Assembly: GCA_020634975.1 (NCBI GenBank) | Contig: JACKAQ010000006.1 | Location: 1-64,000 of the forward strand | Length of the DNA: 64,000 nt | Direction of reading: 5' to 3' | DNA from: JACKAQ01 sp020634975 [NCBI: Calditrichia bacterium] | GTDB taxonomy: Bacteria > Calditrichota > Calditrichia > RBG-13-44-9 | Shown: positions 43,687 to 53,617 of the stretch, one piece after another | Layout of the letters: each line of letters opens with the position of its first letter | How positions within the stretch are numbered: the first letter of the stretch is position 1 | Translations under genes and position numbers: made by a program | The notes under the pieces: generated by a model | The model's database searches: none | Told to the model about the DNA's origin: nothing | What the model saw: only the letters and a program-made list of their open reading frames with translations

Positions 43687-46600
43687 ATGACGAATTCAGC
43701 CAATCCCCAACTTGACGAACTCATCAGAACATTAAAAGAGCGTGCCAAAGAACTCAATTGTTTGTATGTGATTGAAGAAATTCTGGACAATCCGGATAAG
43801 GATATCTCTCTGATGTTTTGCAAAATTTGCGAAGCAATTCCGCCCGGCTGGCAATACCCGGATATTTGTCGGGCGATCATCACCTACAATGGTGAACAGC
43901 ACCAGTGCGATGATTTTGAACTTACCGAATGGGTGCAGCACGCCAATATTGTTATGCATGATGAAACGGTCGGGAAAATCAGTGTGTATTATCTGGAAGA
44001 TCGGCCGGTGGCGGATGAGGGACCATTTCTGAAAGAGGAGCGCAAACTGATCGGCACTATCGCCAACCGGTTGGGAATATTTTTATTGCACAATCGCCTC
44101 AAAAAAGTGTTTGAGGATGGTAAAACCAGCGCAAACAGTTCGCGGGCATCTTGGTGGGTGATTCTGGATTTGTTGCGGCGCACCGATCCGCGATTGCTGA
44201 TGCGGATCACCCGTAAAATGACCAATTACATGGGTTGGCAAGGTGTTGAAGAAGCGGAGCAATTGCTCAGCCATTTTGGCGGCAGCGCCGGAGAATCAAC
44301 CGCAGAGGATGACCCGAACCGTCCGCACGAAAAAAAATCGTTGCAGGGTTACGGCATTTGCGAGCAAGTGTTCGAAGTTGCCAGCAACAATCTCAACGAA
44401 GCGGAAATTTACAGCAACATCCAAAAATGGATTCAGGAGGACAAAACCGGTTTTTTGGTAAATATTCTGGAAAATTCCGGCTCAACGCTGGCGGAAATTG
44501 CCGATGCGCTGGAACGATTTGTTCACATGGGCACTGGCGAATCGGAACTGCCGCTTTCCCGCGAAAAAGGATTTCGCGTTTCGCTGATTCGCCGATTGCT
44601 GACCGATCAAACCGATTTTATCAAAATTGCCAAACATTTTGTCCAGACATCGGATTTTTATGAATTGCTCAACCGGGTGATTTATCCGGCGGGCAGTCAC
44701 GGAAAACTGGGCGGCAAAGGCTCCGGGCTGCTGTTGGCGGGTCAAATTCTCAAAAAATTTGCCAAAGACAAACCGGAGTTTGAAAATATCAAAATCCCCA
44801 AAACATGGTATCTCACGTCCGATACCATTTTGAGCTTCATGAATTATAACAATCTGGAAGAAATTGTTGAGCAGAAATACAAAGAAATCGGGATCGTTCG
44901 GCTGGAGTACCCGTTCATTGTGCAACTGTTCAAAAATTCCCAGTTCCCGCCGGAAATTGTTCACGGATTATCGATGGCGCTGGAAGATTTGGGCGAAACA
45001 CCGTTGATTGTCCGCAGCTCCAGCCTGCTGGAAGACCGGATGGGCACCGCGTTCGCGGGGAAATACAAAAGCTTGTTTATCGCCAATCAGGGCACAAAAG
45101 AGGAGCGATTGGCAGCACTACTGGACGCCATTGCAGAGGTGTATGCTTCAACCTTCAGCCCGGACCCGATCGAATACCGGATGGAACGGGAACTGCTGGA
45201 TTATCACGAAGAAATGGGCATTTTGATTCAGGAAGTGGTGGGGCAAAAGATCGGCCCGTATTATCTGCCATCGTTTTCCGGAGTGGGATTCAGCCGGAAC
45301 GAATACCGCTGGTCCAGCCGGATACAGCGCGACGACGGCGTTGTTCGCATTGTGCCGGGATTGGGCACTCGCGCTGTCGATCGCCTCAGCGATGATTATC
45401 CGATCATGCTGGCGCCCGGTCAGCCCGGATTGCGCGTCAACGTTTCGCTGGATGAAAAAATACGCTATTCACCCAAAAAAGTAGATGTGATTCATCTCGA
45501 ACACAACCAGTTCGAGACGGTGGAACTCAGCCGGCTGCTCCGGGAATATGGTGAAGAATATCCGGCGATCGACCGGATTGTTTCCATCATGCGGAACGAG
45601 CGAATGGTGCTTTCATCCGCGTTGGGCATCGATTTCAAAAAAGATCATTCGGTTGTCACATTTGACGGATTGATTGAGCGAACCGGGTTCATCTCCCAAA
45701 TTCACTCTGTATTGAAAACGTTGGAATCAACGCTGGAAACACCAATCGATATTGAATTTGCCAGCGATGGGAAAGACCTCTATCTTTTGCAATGCCGTGC
45801 ACAAAGCTATACTTTGGAGAGCACGCCGGCAAGCATTCCGGTGGAAACGCCGCCGGAAAAAACCATTTTTACCGCCAAACGGTTTATCTCCAACGGAACG
45901 ATTGTCAACAATACGCACATCGTTTATGTGGACCCGGCAGGATACAGCAGCCTCAAAAACCGGGCGGATTTGCTGGCCGTGGGGCGGGCTGTCGGCAAGC
46001 TGAACCAGATGCTGCCCAAACGCCAGTTTGTGCTGATGGGACCGGGACGCTGGGGCAGTCGCGGCGATATTACGCTGGGTGTAAGTGTCACATATTCAGA
46101 TATTAACAACGCATCGATGCTCATCGAGATTGCCCGGCAAAAAGGCAATTACGTGCCGGATTTATCTTTTGGCACCCACTTTTTTCAGGATCTGGTAGAA
46201 TCGTATATCCGCTATTTGCCGCTGTATCCGGATGATGACGGCAATATTTTCAACGAAACTTTTTTGAAAAATGCGGATAATATTTTGTCGGATTTGCTGA
46301 AGGATTTCGATCATTTAGCGGATGTCGTGAAAGTCATCGACATCCCGCAGGTAACCAACGGAATGAATTTGCATGTGCTGATGAATGGCGATTACAACAA
46401 AGCGATCGGATTGCTGGATGTGCCGGTTGTGGTGCCGGAAATGAAAGATGAGCGGTTTAAAAAACCGCAAACCAAAAGTCAGCCGGAAGAGTTCTGGCGC
46501 TGGCGCCAGCGAATGGCAGAACAAATTGCCAAAGAAATGGATGCAGAAGCGTTTGGCGTTGCCGGTTTGTATTTGTTTGGCAGTGTCAAAAATGCAACAG

Positions 46601-46854
46601 CAGGACCGGAAAGTGATATCGATCTGCTGGTTCATTTCCGGGGAACACCCCGCCAACGGCACATTTTGACGGCCTGGCTGCACGGTTGGAGTTTGTGTTT
46701 GGCGGAAATGAATTTTCTGCGAACGGGTCGCAAAAGCGACGGACTGCTGGACGTTCATATTGTTACCGATCAGGATATCGAAAAACGCACCAGTTGGGCG
46801 ATCAAAATTAATGCGGTTACCGATGCGGCGATGCCGCTAAAACTGAATCCATAA
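43687..46854 (+). CDS. PEP/pyruvate-binding domain protein fused to a C-terminal nucleotidyltransferase
   Basis: About 1055 residues. The N-terminal part (1-140, ELNCLYVIEEILDNPD and ICEAIPPGWQYPDICRA) looks like a GAF-type sensor. A helical linker follows, then the pyruvate phosphate dikinase N-terminal (ATP-grasp) domain at about 330-705 (GKLGGKGSGLLLAG, VRSSSLLEDRMGTAFAGKYKS, LQCRAQS). A conserved segment of about 220 residues contains GPGRWGSRGDITLGVSVTYSDI. Finally comes a minimal nucleotidyltransferase domain at about 940-1050 with FGSVKNATAGPESDIDLLV. The swivelling phosphohistidine and PEP-synthesis domains are absent, so it is not a PEP synthase. Start 43687 gives a family-like N-terminus; ATG 43657 is in frame. 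Function unknown. Confidence 0.82.
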   Translation: MTNSANPQLDELIRTLKERAKELNCLYVIEEILDNPDKDISLMFCKICEAIPPGWQYPDICRAIITYNGEQHQCDDFELTEWVQHANIVMHDETVGKISVYYLEDRPVADEGPFLKEERKLIGTIANRLGIFLLHNRLKKVFEDGKTSANSSRASWWVILDLLRRTDPRLLMRITRKMTNYMGWQGVEEAEQLLSHFGGSAGESTAEDDPNRPHEKKSLQGYGICEQVFEVASNNLNEAEIYSNIQKWIQEDKTGFLVNILENSGSTLAEIADALERFVHMGTGESELPLSREKGFRVSLIRRLLTDQTDFIKIAKHFVQTSDFYELLNRVIYPAGSHGKLGGKGSGLLLAGQILKKFAKDKPEFENIKIPKTWYLTSDTILSFMNYNNLEEIVEQKYKEIGIVRLEYPFIVQLFKNSQFPPEIVHGLSMALEDLGETPLIVRSSSLLEDRMGTAFAGKYKSLFIANQGTKEERLAALLDAIAEVYASTFSPDPIEYRMERELLDYHEEMGILIQEVVGQKIGPYYLPSFSGVGFSRNEYRWSSRIQRDDGVVRIVPGLGTRAVDRLSDDYPIMLAPGQPGLRVNVSLDEKIRYSPKKVDVIHLEHNQFETVELSRLLREYGEEYPAIDRIVSIMRNERMVLSSALGIDFKKDHSVVTFDGLIERTGFISQIHSVLKTLESTLETPIDIEFASDGKDLYLLQCRAQSYTLESTPASIPVETPPEKTIFTAKRFISNGTIVNNTHIVYVDPAGYSSLKNRADLLAVGRAVGKLNQMLPKRQFVLMGPGRWGSRGDITLGVSVTYSDINNASMLIEIARQKGNYVPDLSFGTHFFQDLVESYIRYLPLYPDDDGNIFNETFLKNADNILSDLLKDFDHLADVVKVIDIPQVTNGMNLHVLMNGDYNKAIGLLDVPVVVPEMKDERFKKPQTKSQPEEFWRWRQRMAEQIAKEMDAEAFGVAGLYLFGSVKNATAGPESDIDLLVHFRGTPRQRHILTAWLHGWSLCLAEMNFLRTGRKSDGLLDVHIVTDQDIEKRTSWAIKINAVTDAAMPLKLNP

Positions 46855-46857
46855 TTT

Positions 46858-47736
46858 TCAAATCAATTCGCGGGTAGCCGCGGCGGGATTGGCAGGATCG
46901 AAACGCACCAGCGCCAATTCTTCGCCATCGTGCGCGGCGGAAAGCATCACCGTTTGCCCGATCCGGTCTTTCCATTCGCCGGTGAGCCGGGCAGATTCGT
47001 GCACATGACCGTGCAGCGTGAGCAACGGCTGGCGCTGTTCGATCAGCCGCCGCACCGCGATGCTGCCGATATGCACATCCAGCGGCGCATAATCGATCAT
47101 TTTGCCATCCAGCGCCGCGCGATCCAGTTTGGTTTGATACGGCGGTGTGTGAAATAAAAATATCGCGTTGGCGAGGTCGTCGTTATCGGTGAGCACTTCC
47201 AGATCATTTTTGATGGTTGCATATTTCAGCTCGTGCCGGGAAACCGGAACGGAATGAAAGCCTTCGTCGGGCGCGGTGCAGCCGGGATCGACAAATCGCG
47301 ATACGTCATATCGTTCCCAATCCTTTAGCTGAAATGGCGATGGCGGTACACAGGAATATCCGTAAACTACGTAATCCTGAAATTTGATTTTTCGATTGTG
47401 ACTGTATTGCCATGCGCCGCGACCGGCGGCGTCCAAAATAGCCGCTTCTTCCATCCGGCCGTCATCGTTCCCCAAAATCAGAAAAACGCCGGGAAATTTT
47501 TCACCCATCTGCGATTTTAATTTCAAAAATCCGCTGGCGAGCACTTTGTTCACAAAATCTTCGTGAAAAAAATCCGGTGAGGCCAGCGCCATCATGCCGG
47601 ACGGCAACAAATCGCCACCCAAAAAAACAGCATGCGGCTGCTCATTGGCAATGGCTGCAAACAATTTTTGGTATTGTGCATAAACGCCGTGAAGATCGGC
47701 GACAAAAAAGCAGGTTGTGTGCTTGCCCGTTTCCAT
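46858..47736 (-). CDS. Metallophosphoesterase
   Basis: A 292-residue calcineurin-like phosphoesterase of the cytoplasm with all five family blocks: ADLHG (Asp14, His16), GGDLLPSG (Asp42), GNDDG (Asn90, Asp91), FLFHTPP, and LHGHVHES near the C-terminus. Two metal ions would activate water to hydrolyse phosphomonoesters or diesters; the substrate is not predictable. The ribosome site is weak. It converges with the PEP-binding fusion gene, three bases between stops. A 279-base gap upstream (47737-48015) contains no gene. Confidence 0.88.
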   Translation of the reverse strand: METGKHTTCFFVADLHGVYAQYQKLFAAIANEQPHAVFLGGDLLPSGMMALASPDFFHEDFVNKVLASGFLKLKSQMGEKFPGVFLILGNDDGRMEEAAILDAAGRGAWQYSHNRKIKFQDYVVYGYSCVPPSPFQLKDWERYDVSRFVDPGCTAPDEGFHSVPVSRHELKYATIKNDLEVLTDNDDLANAIFLFHTPPYQTKLDRAALDGKMIDYAPLDVHIGSIAVRRLIEQRQPLLTLHGHVHESARLTGEWKDRIGQTVMLSAAHDGEELALVRFDPANPAAATRELI

Positions 47737-48015
47737 TGCCCAAAATTACGGGCACACACTGTTAAAAACAATATCATAAAATTGCTGTAATTTTGGTTCA
47801 ATTTCGCAATTGATATATCACCGGCTAAAAAAATCTTGTCAATGTCGGGCGAATCGCATAACTTAATAACTTCAAATATCGTCGATTTTTTTTAAGCTGC
47901 CAGCGTTATTCTTCTGTTCATTTACCGGTTGTCCAAAATCCACAAATTATGAAATATTGATAGATCGTTCGAAACCGTAACCCAATCATTCATCAAATCA
48001 TTAATGGAGGTTCTG

Positions 48016-49674
48016 ATGAAAAAAATGCTGACAGCACTGTTGCTGCTGTTTTGTTCATCTGTAATGTTTGCCCAAACAACCGCCAGCGGATGGGAAATTA
48101 CCAACAAAATCGCAGCCGGTGATTCGCTGTGGGGCGGGTGGGATTTAATTGTGGATCTGGATTTGGATAACGATGGCAACATGGAATTTATCATCAGTCG
48201 CGATCCCAGCATTTCCGGTTTTTTATCGAATCGCAGTGCCGGACAGATTGTGGATTATTACGAAAGTACCGGCGATAACCAGTTTGAGCTGCGCTGGACA
48301 TTTCAGGCACCGATTTTAAACAACGCCGGCAATGTGTACACCGCGATAACGATGGGCGATTTGGATGGCGATTTAATGCCCGAGCTGTATTTCGGTACGC
48401 CGCTGGCGATTTCGGACAGCCCGCCAAATCCGCGCGGATTGTATGTGTTCGAATTTGACGGCACCAATTTTCCGGCAACGCCATCGGAAACCTGGAATTT
48501 CGGGCGACCGGATAACCACGAATTCAAGGTTTCCGGAATGGCGGCTGGCGATGTGGACGGTGACGGCGAAGACGAGCTGGTTGTGCAATCGCGGGGTGAT
48601 GATGGCGATCCCGGCGGTGGCGGCGGCAGAACCATGATGGTTGTGAACTCCGGCGGCGTTGATATCGGCATCGGGCTTGGCGCATTTTCAATCGAATTCG
48701 AAAATTCAATCAATCATACCGGTGGCGTGGTTTACGATCCGCGCATCGTCGATTTCGATAACGACGGACTCGGCGAAATCTGGGTGTTCACCTGGGATTT
48801 TTTCAGTCTGGCAATTTACGAATCGCCATCGGCAAATAATTACGCCCTGCAGGTAGATCTTAATCAGGTGTTCGCGCCGGACGATTTCGGGCATAGACGC
48901 GGTATGCGCTTTTTTGATGTAAACGGCGATGGTAACCTGGAATTTTACACCGCCGGTATTCAGCCGGACAATGGACCGAACGGCTATATTTTTTACATTG
49001 GCAGCACATCGGATGTCGCCAGCCTTACGCCCGGTGATGTTGTAAAATTGGGCGGAAAAGACCTGCCCGCCGATGGCTCCGCCGTTGGCGATCTGGATGG
49101 CGATGGGTTGATGGATTTCCTGTTTGCCGGACGCGCACCGGGAAATGACGACGCAACCTGGATTCATCGGATGGAATACAGCGGAACCGGCGCACCGGAT
49201 GACTCTGCAAGTTATGAATGGTCAACACTTTACGAAAGCGATTCCCCGTTTGCGGATCTGAGAAATGTGGCTATCACGGATTTGGATAGCGACAATAAAA
49301 CCGAGGTGTTGATCACCCGGATGAACACGCTGCAGGATACGGTTCCGGTTTTGGTCGTTTTGGAAAATACAGCCACCGGTTTGTCGCAAAATCCCGGAAG
49401 CACAGTGATTGAAAACTATGTGTTGCGGCAGAATTACCCCAACCCGTTTAACCCGCAAACAACGATAGAATTTGATATCAAAACCGCTGCGGAAGTAAAC
49501 CTGACAGTTTACAATGCCACCGGCGAACGTGTTGCAGAGCTGGTCAATCGCCAATTGCCGGCAGGCAGCTATACCGCGACATTTGACGGCAAAAACCTGA
49601 GCAGCGGCGTTTATTTTTACAGCTTGCGAACCGGTGATTTTGTCGCAACGCGCAGTATGGTATTGCTTAAATAG
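48016..49674 (+). CDS. Secreted FG-GAP/VCBS repeat protein with type IX sorting domain
   Basis: A 552-residue secreted beta-propeller-like protein. The signal peptide ends MFAQ. Seven calcium-binding-type loops occur in order (DLDNDGN, DLDGDLMPE, DVDGDGEDE, DFDNDGLGE, DVNGDGNLE, DLDGDGLMD, DLDSDNKTE), as in integrin-like FG-GAP propellers. The C-terminus (about residues 470-552) is a sorting domain starting NYPNPFNPQTTIEFD with VNLTVYNATGERVAELV. It is exported through the outer membrane by a type IX system and probably binds surfaces or polysaccharide. GGAGG precedes ATG 48016. A hairpin terminator follows. Confidence 0.9.
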   Translation: MKKMLTALLLLFCSSVMFAQTTASGWEITNKIAAGDSLWGGWDLIVDLDLDNDGNMEFIISRDPSISGFLSNRSAGQIVDYYESTGDNQFELRWTFQAPILNNAGNVYTAITMGDLDGDLMPELYFGTPLAISDSPPNPRGLYVFEFDGTNFPATPSETWNFGRPDNHEFKVSGMAAGDVDGDGEDELVVQSRGDDGDPGGGGGRTMMVVNSGGVDIGIGLGAFSIEFENSINHTGGVVYDPRIVDFDNDGLGEIWVFTWDFFSLAIYESPSANNYALQVDLNQVFAPDDFGHRRGMRFFDVNGDGNLEFYTAGIQPDNGPNGYIFYIGSTSDVASLTPGDVVKLGGKDLPADGSAVGDLDGDGLMDFLFAGRAPGNDDATWIHRMEYSGTGAPDDSASYEWSTLYESDSPFADLRNVAITDLDSDNKTEVLITRMNTLQDTVPVLVVLENTATGLSQNPGSTVIENYVLRQNYPNPFNPQTTIEFDIKTAAEVNLTVYNATGERVAELVNRQLPAGSYTATFDGKNLSSGVYFYSLRTGDFVATRSMVLLK

Positions 49675-49695
49675 ATACACTTGTTTATATTTTTT

Positions 49696-49729
49696 CAAAC
49701 GAGCGGAAATGTAGATATCCGCTCGTTTG
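49696..49729 (+). terminator. Terminator of FG-GAP gene
   Basis: CAAACGAGCGGA (49696-49707) pairs with TCCGCTCGTTTG (49718-49729), a 12-bp perfect stem with a 10-base loop. The T-run afterwards is short (ATTTGT), so termination may be partial. The rest of 49730-50049 contains the palindrome listed next and no gene. Confidence 0.6.
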
Positions 49730-49903
49730 ATTTGTCGGATGTTGATGTAATTCCTCTGATCTGTATATGGTAATTGTTATATTTCACTCCCCCGATTTTA
49801 CGAAAACATGGTTGTCTTTTTCATCACTTCGCACGTTATTTAGCGATTTGAAAGTTTTTGAGATTCAAAGTTATTCTGTAGCGTGATTTTACTCAACCAA
49901 CAA

Positions 49904-49925
49904 GTGTGATTGTGTGTAATCACAC
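49904..49925. promoter_or_regulatory. Palindrome upstream of TPR-CHAT gene
   Basis: GTGTGATT (49904-49911) and AATCACAC (49918-49925) are 8-bp perfect arms around a 6-base GT-rich centre, 125 bases upstream of the CHAT gene. It contains the half-sites TGTGA and TCACA of Crp, but spaced by ten bases instead of six. It could be an operator for the CHAT gene. Confidence 0.45.
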
Positions 49926-50049
49926 AGATTTGTTCCAAAAACATAAGAATTGTGTCATTTATTCATTGGCCTGATTTTTGAACTTCTTTCAAGCCTTTGA
50001 TTATTTTAGTAGTTTAATGATAATTTAGCGATGTGATTGGAGAGTAGAA

Positions 50050-53000
50050 ATGCACGTCCCACATGAAAGAGCTGTGTACCTTTTTATCTGGCTGATCATC
50101 CTTTTTTTGACAGTTTTCGGTTATTCTCAAACGGACTCCACGCTGGCCAACAGCTATTTTGCCAATGGCGAAAACTTGAATCATAAAAATGCATACGATA
50201 GCGCCGCGGTTGAATTCAGAACAGCCGGAAAACTATATGAAACTATTGCAAATTCAACCGGAAATGAAAAATTCTGGATAAAAGCTATTGACAGTTATTT
50301 GAGTGCGGCCAATAGCTTGCAAAATATTAGTGAATATGACACCTGCAAATATTTGATCGAAAAATCGTTGGCAATTGGACGAAATCATATTGGAGAGAAC
50401 AATTTAGTAGTTGGAAAATGCTACTACCATAAAGCACTGATTAATAAAGATTTAGGCAATTATAGAGATGCCGATAAAGAACTGGATATTTCCGGTACAA
50501 TATATAAATCGTTGCCGGATGTTCCTGTTAAAACCTGGGGTTCCTGGAATAACCTTAAAGGTGTGATAAAATATTACTTAACTGAATTCGATTTGGCGAT
50601 CCCTTTTTATGAAAAAGCATTGGAATGTTATGCTGATCCTGCAAATCCTGATAGTATTAGAATCGCGAATGTGTATAGCAATTTTGGATTGGTCTACTAT
50701 AAAAAATTCGAGTTTGACGAATCGATTCGGTTTCAACAAAAAGCGTTGAATATCCGGAGGGAATTGTTTGGCGAGAATGATATTTCCATTGGATTTAGCT
50801 ATAACAATTTGGGCATTGTATATCAATCAAACGGTGATTTTGATAAAGCATTGCATTATCATCAAATGGCGCTGGATATCTTGATTGCCCATATCGGGGA
50901 TAACAACATCGACGCTGCTGGGTTGTTATACAATATTGCATTGGATGAGTACGAATTAAAAAAATATGAAGATGCCTTGAAAAATGCGCAACGGTCGGTA
51001 AATCTCCGAAAAGCTTTTTTGGGGAACGATCATCCGGATATTGCATGGTCATATGTCCTGATCGGTACCACTCTGGATCAGTTAGGCCAGCCTGATGCCG
51101 CGATTGATACATTGAATCATGCGATCAGAATTTTTCAAAAATCAATTGGGAAAAGAAATGAGTTCGTAGCATATGCATACTCCCGGTTGGCAAAAATTTA
51201 TAACAATCAAAACGCGTATGTTAGCGCATTGGAAACGATCCAAAAAGGGATGGATTCTCACAGAAAAGATGATCGGGTAACTCATTATTTAACAAATCCC
51301 TCTGACGATGAATTACCGATAAATGGGAATCTGATTCAATTGTTATGTGCGAAAACAATTACGTTAATGGCACTTATCAATAATGGAAACGATGCAAATA
51401 AACCAACTGATAAATTGTTGGAATTGGCGTTTGAAACCGCGAATATAACAATCAAAAAATTCAATGAATTTGTGTACCTGAATAGCGATGACCAAAATAG
51501 CATAACCGAACTCGATCAGTTTTTTAATTTATATCCTGCCGGAATAAATGCCGGATTGGAACTCTATCGGAAAACCGGAAATCAACAATACCTGATAGAA
51601 TCCTACAATTTTATTAAACAGAGTAAATACATATCTCTGCGAAAAATGTTGGAAGAATCAAAAGCCAGACGTTTTGCAGGCATCCCGGATTCATTGCTTC
51701 TAGTTGAGAAAAATCTCCGCCGGAGTTTGGTAAAAACCCGGTTGGAGATTGATGAATTAACGCTCGAAGAAAAATCCGAAGTAAATAACACCCAACTGAC
51801 TGAGCTGCAAAACCGGTTGTTTGCACTCAACTTGGATCACCGGAACCTGATCAATTCGTTTAAAAATAAATATCCCAAATATTATCAACTGATCTCACCT
51901 GAGTCGGACGTTCCATTAACTGAATTACAGTCCCAATTGAGTGATGATGAGGCGGTCATCGATTATTTTTATTACGATAAGACGTTGTTTGCGGCAGTCA
52001 TCACAGCTAATGATATTCAGATAAATAAACAGACCATCGATGATACATTTGACGAAACCATCGACAAACATTTTAATGCATTAAAACATATTGATTTTGA
52101 AGATTACCGAAACACCGGTACAGCGTTATACAATACCTTGGTGTATCCGTTGAAAAATCAATTAACCGGCATTCGTAAACTGATTATAATTCCCGGCGGA
52201 AAGCTGCATTATATACCGTTTGAATCGTTGTTAACAAATTCTGCAGTCGACAATGGTTTTAGTGAATTGCCGTATTTGTTACGGGATTACCAGATTTCAT
52301 ATCATTATCATTCATCCCTGATTAAGCGAAATAAAACGGTATCAGGATTTACACAACCAGTTGATTTTGTTGGGTTTGCGCCGGTATTTACCGATGGGGA
52401 GGATATTCAGGCAAGTTCAATCATCAAATCATCCATATTTGAATATCTGAAAGGTTTACTGGATTACAGATCGGTAACTGTTGATGGCAAATCCTTCGTT
52501 GGGTTGCCCTATAGTGCAATTGAAATCCGGAAAATCCATCAACTTTTTGTTGATCAAAAGCTAAAAACAACCATATTTTTAAATAACGAAAGCACAGAAG
52601 CCCAGTTTGTATCGATTGCCCGCCAGGCAAATATCATACACATTGCCACGCATGGATTAATTAACGCCAACAATCCATCGCTTTCCGGTTTACTGTTTTA
52701 TGATGTCACCGATACGACATCAATCGATGATGGTATTTTTCGCTCTGATGAGGCGTTCAATCTAAATTTGAATGCCGATTTATTGGTTATGAGCAGTTGC
52801 GAAAGCGGTATAGGCAAGCTGAAAAAAGGGGAGGGCATGATTGCACTAACGCGTGGGTTTTTGTATGCCGGTGCCCGGAATATTATCCACTCACTCTGGA
52901 AAGTAAATGATAAACATACCAGTGAATTGATGGTGGAATTATACAACAACATATTGAACGGACAAGATTATGGCGAAGCGTTGCACAATGCCAAACTGAA

Positions 53001-53067
53001 ACTGATTGCCGGAGAAAGAACCGCATTTCCGGCATCGTGGAGCAGTTTTGTGCTTATCGGTCGGTGA
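50050..53067 (+). CDS. Exported TPR-CHAT domain protein
   Basis: A 1005-residue protein. An N-terminal signal or anchor (about 10-27, ending YSQ) implies export. About eight tetratricopeptide repeats span residues 30-400 (YSNFGLVYYKKFEFDESIRFQ and similar). A helical linker follows, then a C-terminal CHAT caspase-like peptidase domain (about 640-1005) with catalytic His868 in HIATHGLINANNPSLSG and Cys917 in VMSSCESGIGKLKKGEG. The dyad is intact. CHAT proteases cut partner proteins on a TPR-sensed signal, as in Craspase and bacterial gasdermin systems. Here no effector is adjacent and the domain is outside the cytoplasm. The gene is visibly AT-richer than its neighbours. Confidence 0.9.
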   Translation: MHVPHERAVYLFIWLIILFLTVFGYSQTDSTLANSYFANGENLNHKNAYDSAAVEFRTAGKLYETIANSTGNEKFWIKAIDSYLSAANSLQNISEYDTCKYLIEKSLAIGRNHIGENNLVVGKCYYHKALINKDLGNYRDADKELDISGTIYKSLPDVPVKTWGSWNNLKGVIKYYLTEFDLAIPFYEKALECYADPANPDSIRIANVYSNFGLVYYKKFEFDESIRFQQKALNIRRELFGENDISIGFSYNNLGIVYQSNGDFDKALHYHQMALDILIAHIGDNNIDAAGLLYNIALDEYELKKYEDALKNAQRSVNLRKAFLGNDHPDIAWSYVLIGTTLDQLGQPDAAIDTLNHAIRIFQKSIGKRNEFVAYAYSRLAKIYNNQNAYVSALETIQKGMDSHRKDDRVTHYLTNPSDDELPINGNLIQLLCAKTITLMALINNGNDANKPTDKLLELAFETANITIKKFNEFVYLNSDDQNSITELDQFFNLYPAGINAGLELYRKTGNQQYLIESYNFIKQSKYISLRKMLEESKARRFAGIPDSLLLVEKNLRRSLVKTRLEIDELTLEEKSEVNNTQLTELQNRLFALNLDHRNLINSFKNKYPKYYQLISPESDVPLTELQSQLSDDEAVIDYFYYDKTLFAAVITANDIQINKQTIDDTFDETIDKHFNALKHIDFEDYRNTGTALYNTLVYPLKNQLTGIRKLIIIPGGKLHYIPFESLLTNSAVDNGFSELPYLLRDYQISYHYHSSLIKRNKTVSGFTQPVDFVGFAPVFTDGEDIQASSIIKSSIFEYLKGLLDYRSVTVDGKSFVGLPYSAIEIRKIHQLFVDQKLKTTIFLNNESTEAQFVSIARQANIIHIATHGLINANNPSLSGLLFYDVTDTTSIDDGIFRSDEAFNLNLNADLLVMSSCESGIGKLKKGEGMIALTRGFLYAGARNIIHSLWKVNDKHTSELMVELYNNILNGQDYGEALHNAKLKLIAGERTAFPASWSSFVLIGR

Positions 53068-53258
53068 ACTGAAAGGGGTGAAAAGTATAACAACTAACGC
53101 TCCCAAATAATAAAATATAAATAGCAGCTAAAATTGAACCGAAGTTTCGCAAATTACTATTTGAATTGATAGTTATTTTTCACTATATTTTTCGGCGTTA
53201 TATATAAGATTTATTATAGAAACACCGAATTGTAAAATCTTAATTTTGAATAAAAACT

Positions 53259-53326
53259 ACAGCCGGGTCTCTCCTTAAAACCTCCTCCTAAATTATTTTA
53301 AATAAGCCCGGCTGTTGTATTTTTTT
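53259..53326 (+). repeat. Twin hairpin element, copy 1
   Basis: ACAGCCGGG (53259-53267) pairs with CCCGGCTGT (53307-53315), enclosing a 39-base loop, followed by a seven-T run (53320-53326). The loop holds CTCCTAAATTATTTTAAAT, shared with copy 2. It may terminate transcription from the CHAT gene. Confidence 0.7.
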
Positions 53327-53617
53327 GTTCAGACGTATCACAGCCCCGGAAACTCATTCTCCTCATCCTCATTTAGTTTTTAAGCCCATATTTAACCAAA
53401 TAAATAAGTGGTTAGCCATCTATCAACTTTGTGATAATCACCGAAATTTCACGTGCTGAATGTACTATTCATCAATTTTTCTTATCATTGCGTTCACAAA
53501 AAAGTTGCAATAAATTGATTTAATCACTTAAGCATTTGGCACTCAACACGAAAGGATTTCGAAAGAGGTTTTTTGATGGTTTTGGCTCTGTTTTCAATGC
53601 GAAAAATGACAAAAATT

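Noticed and set aside
43687-46854. Phosphoenolpyruvate synthase (ppsA)
   Set aside because: Only the N-terminal ATP-grasp domain is present; the phosphohistidine and PEP-forming domains are replaced by other domains, including a nucleotidyltransferase.
49904-49925. Canonical Crp binding site upstream of the CHAT gene
   Set aside because: TGTGA and TCACA half-sites are present, but the spacing is ten bases rather than six, so it is kept only as an unspecified palindrome.
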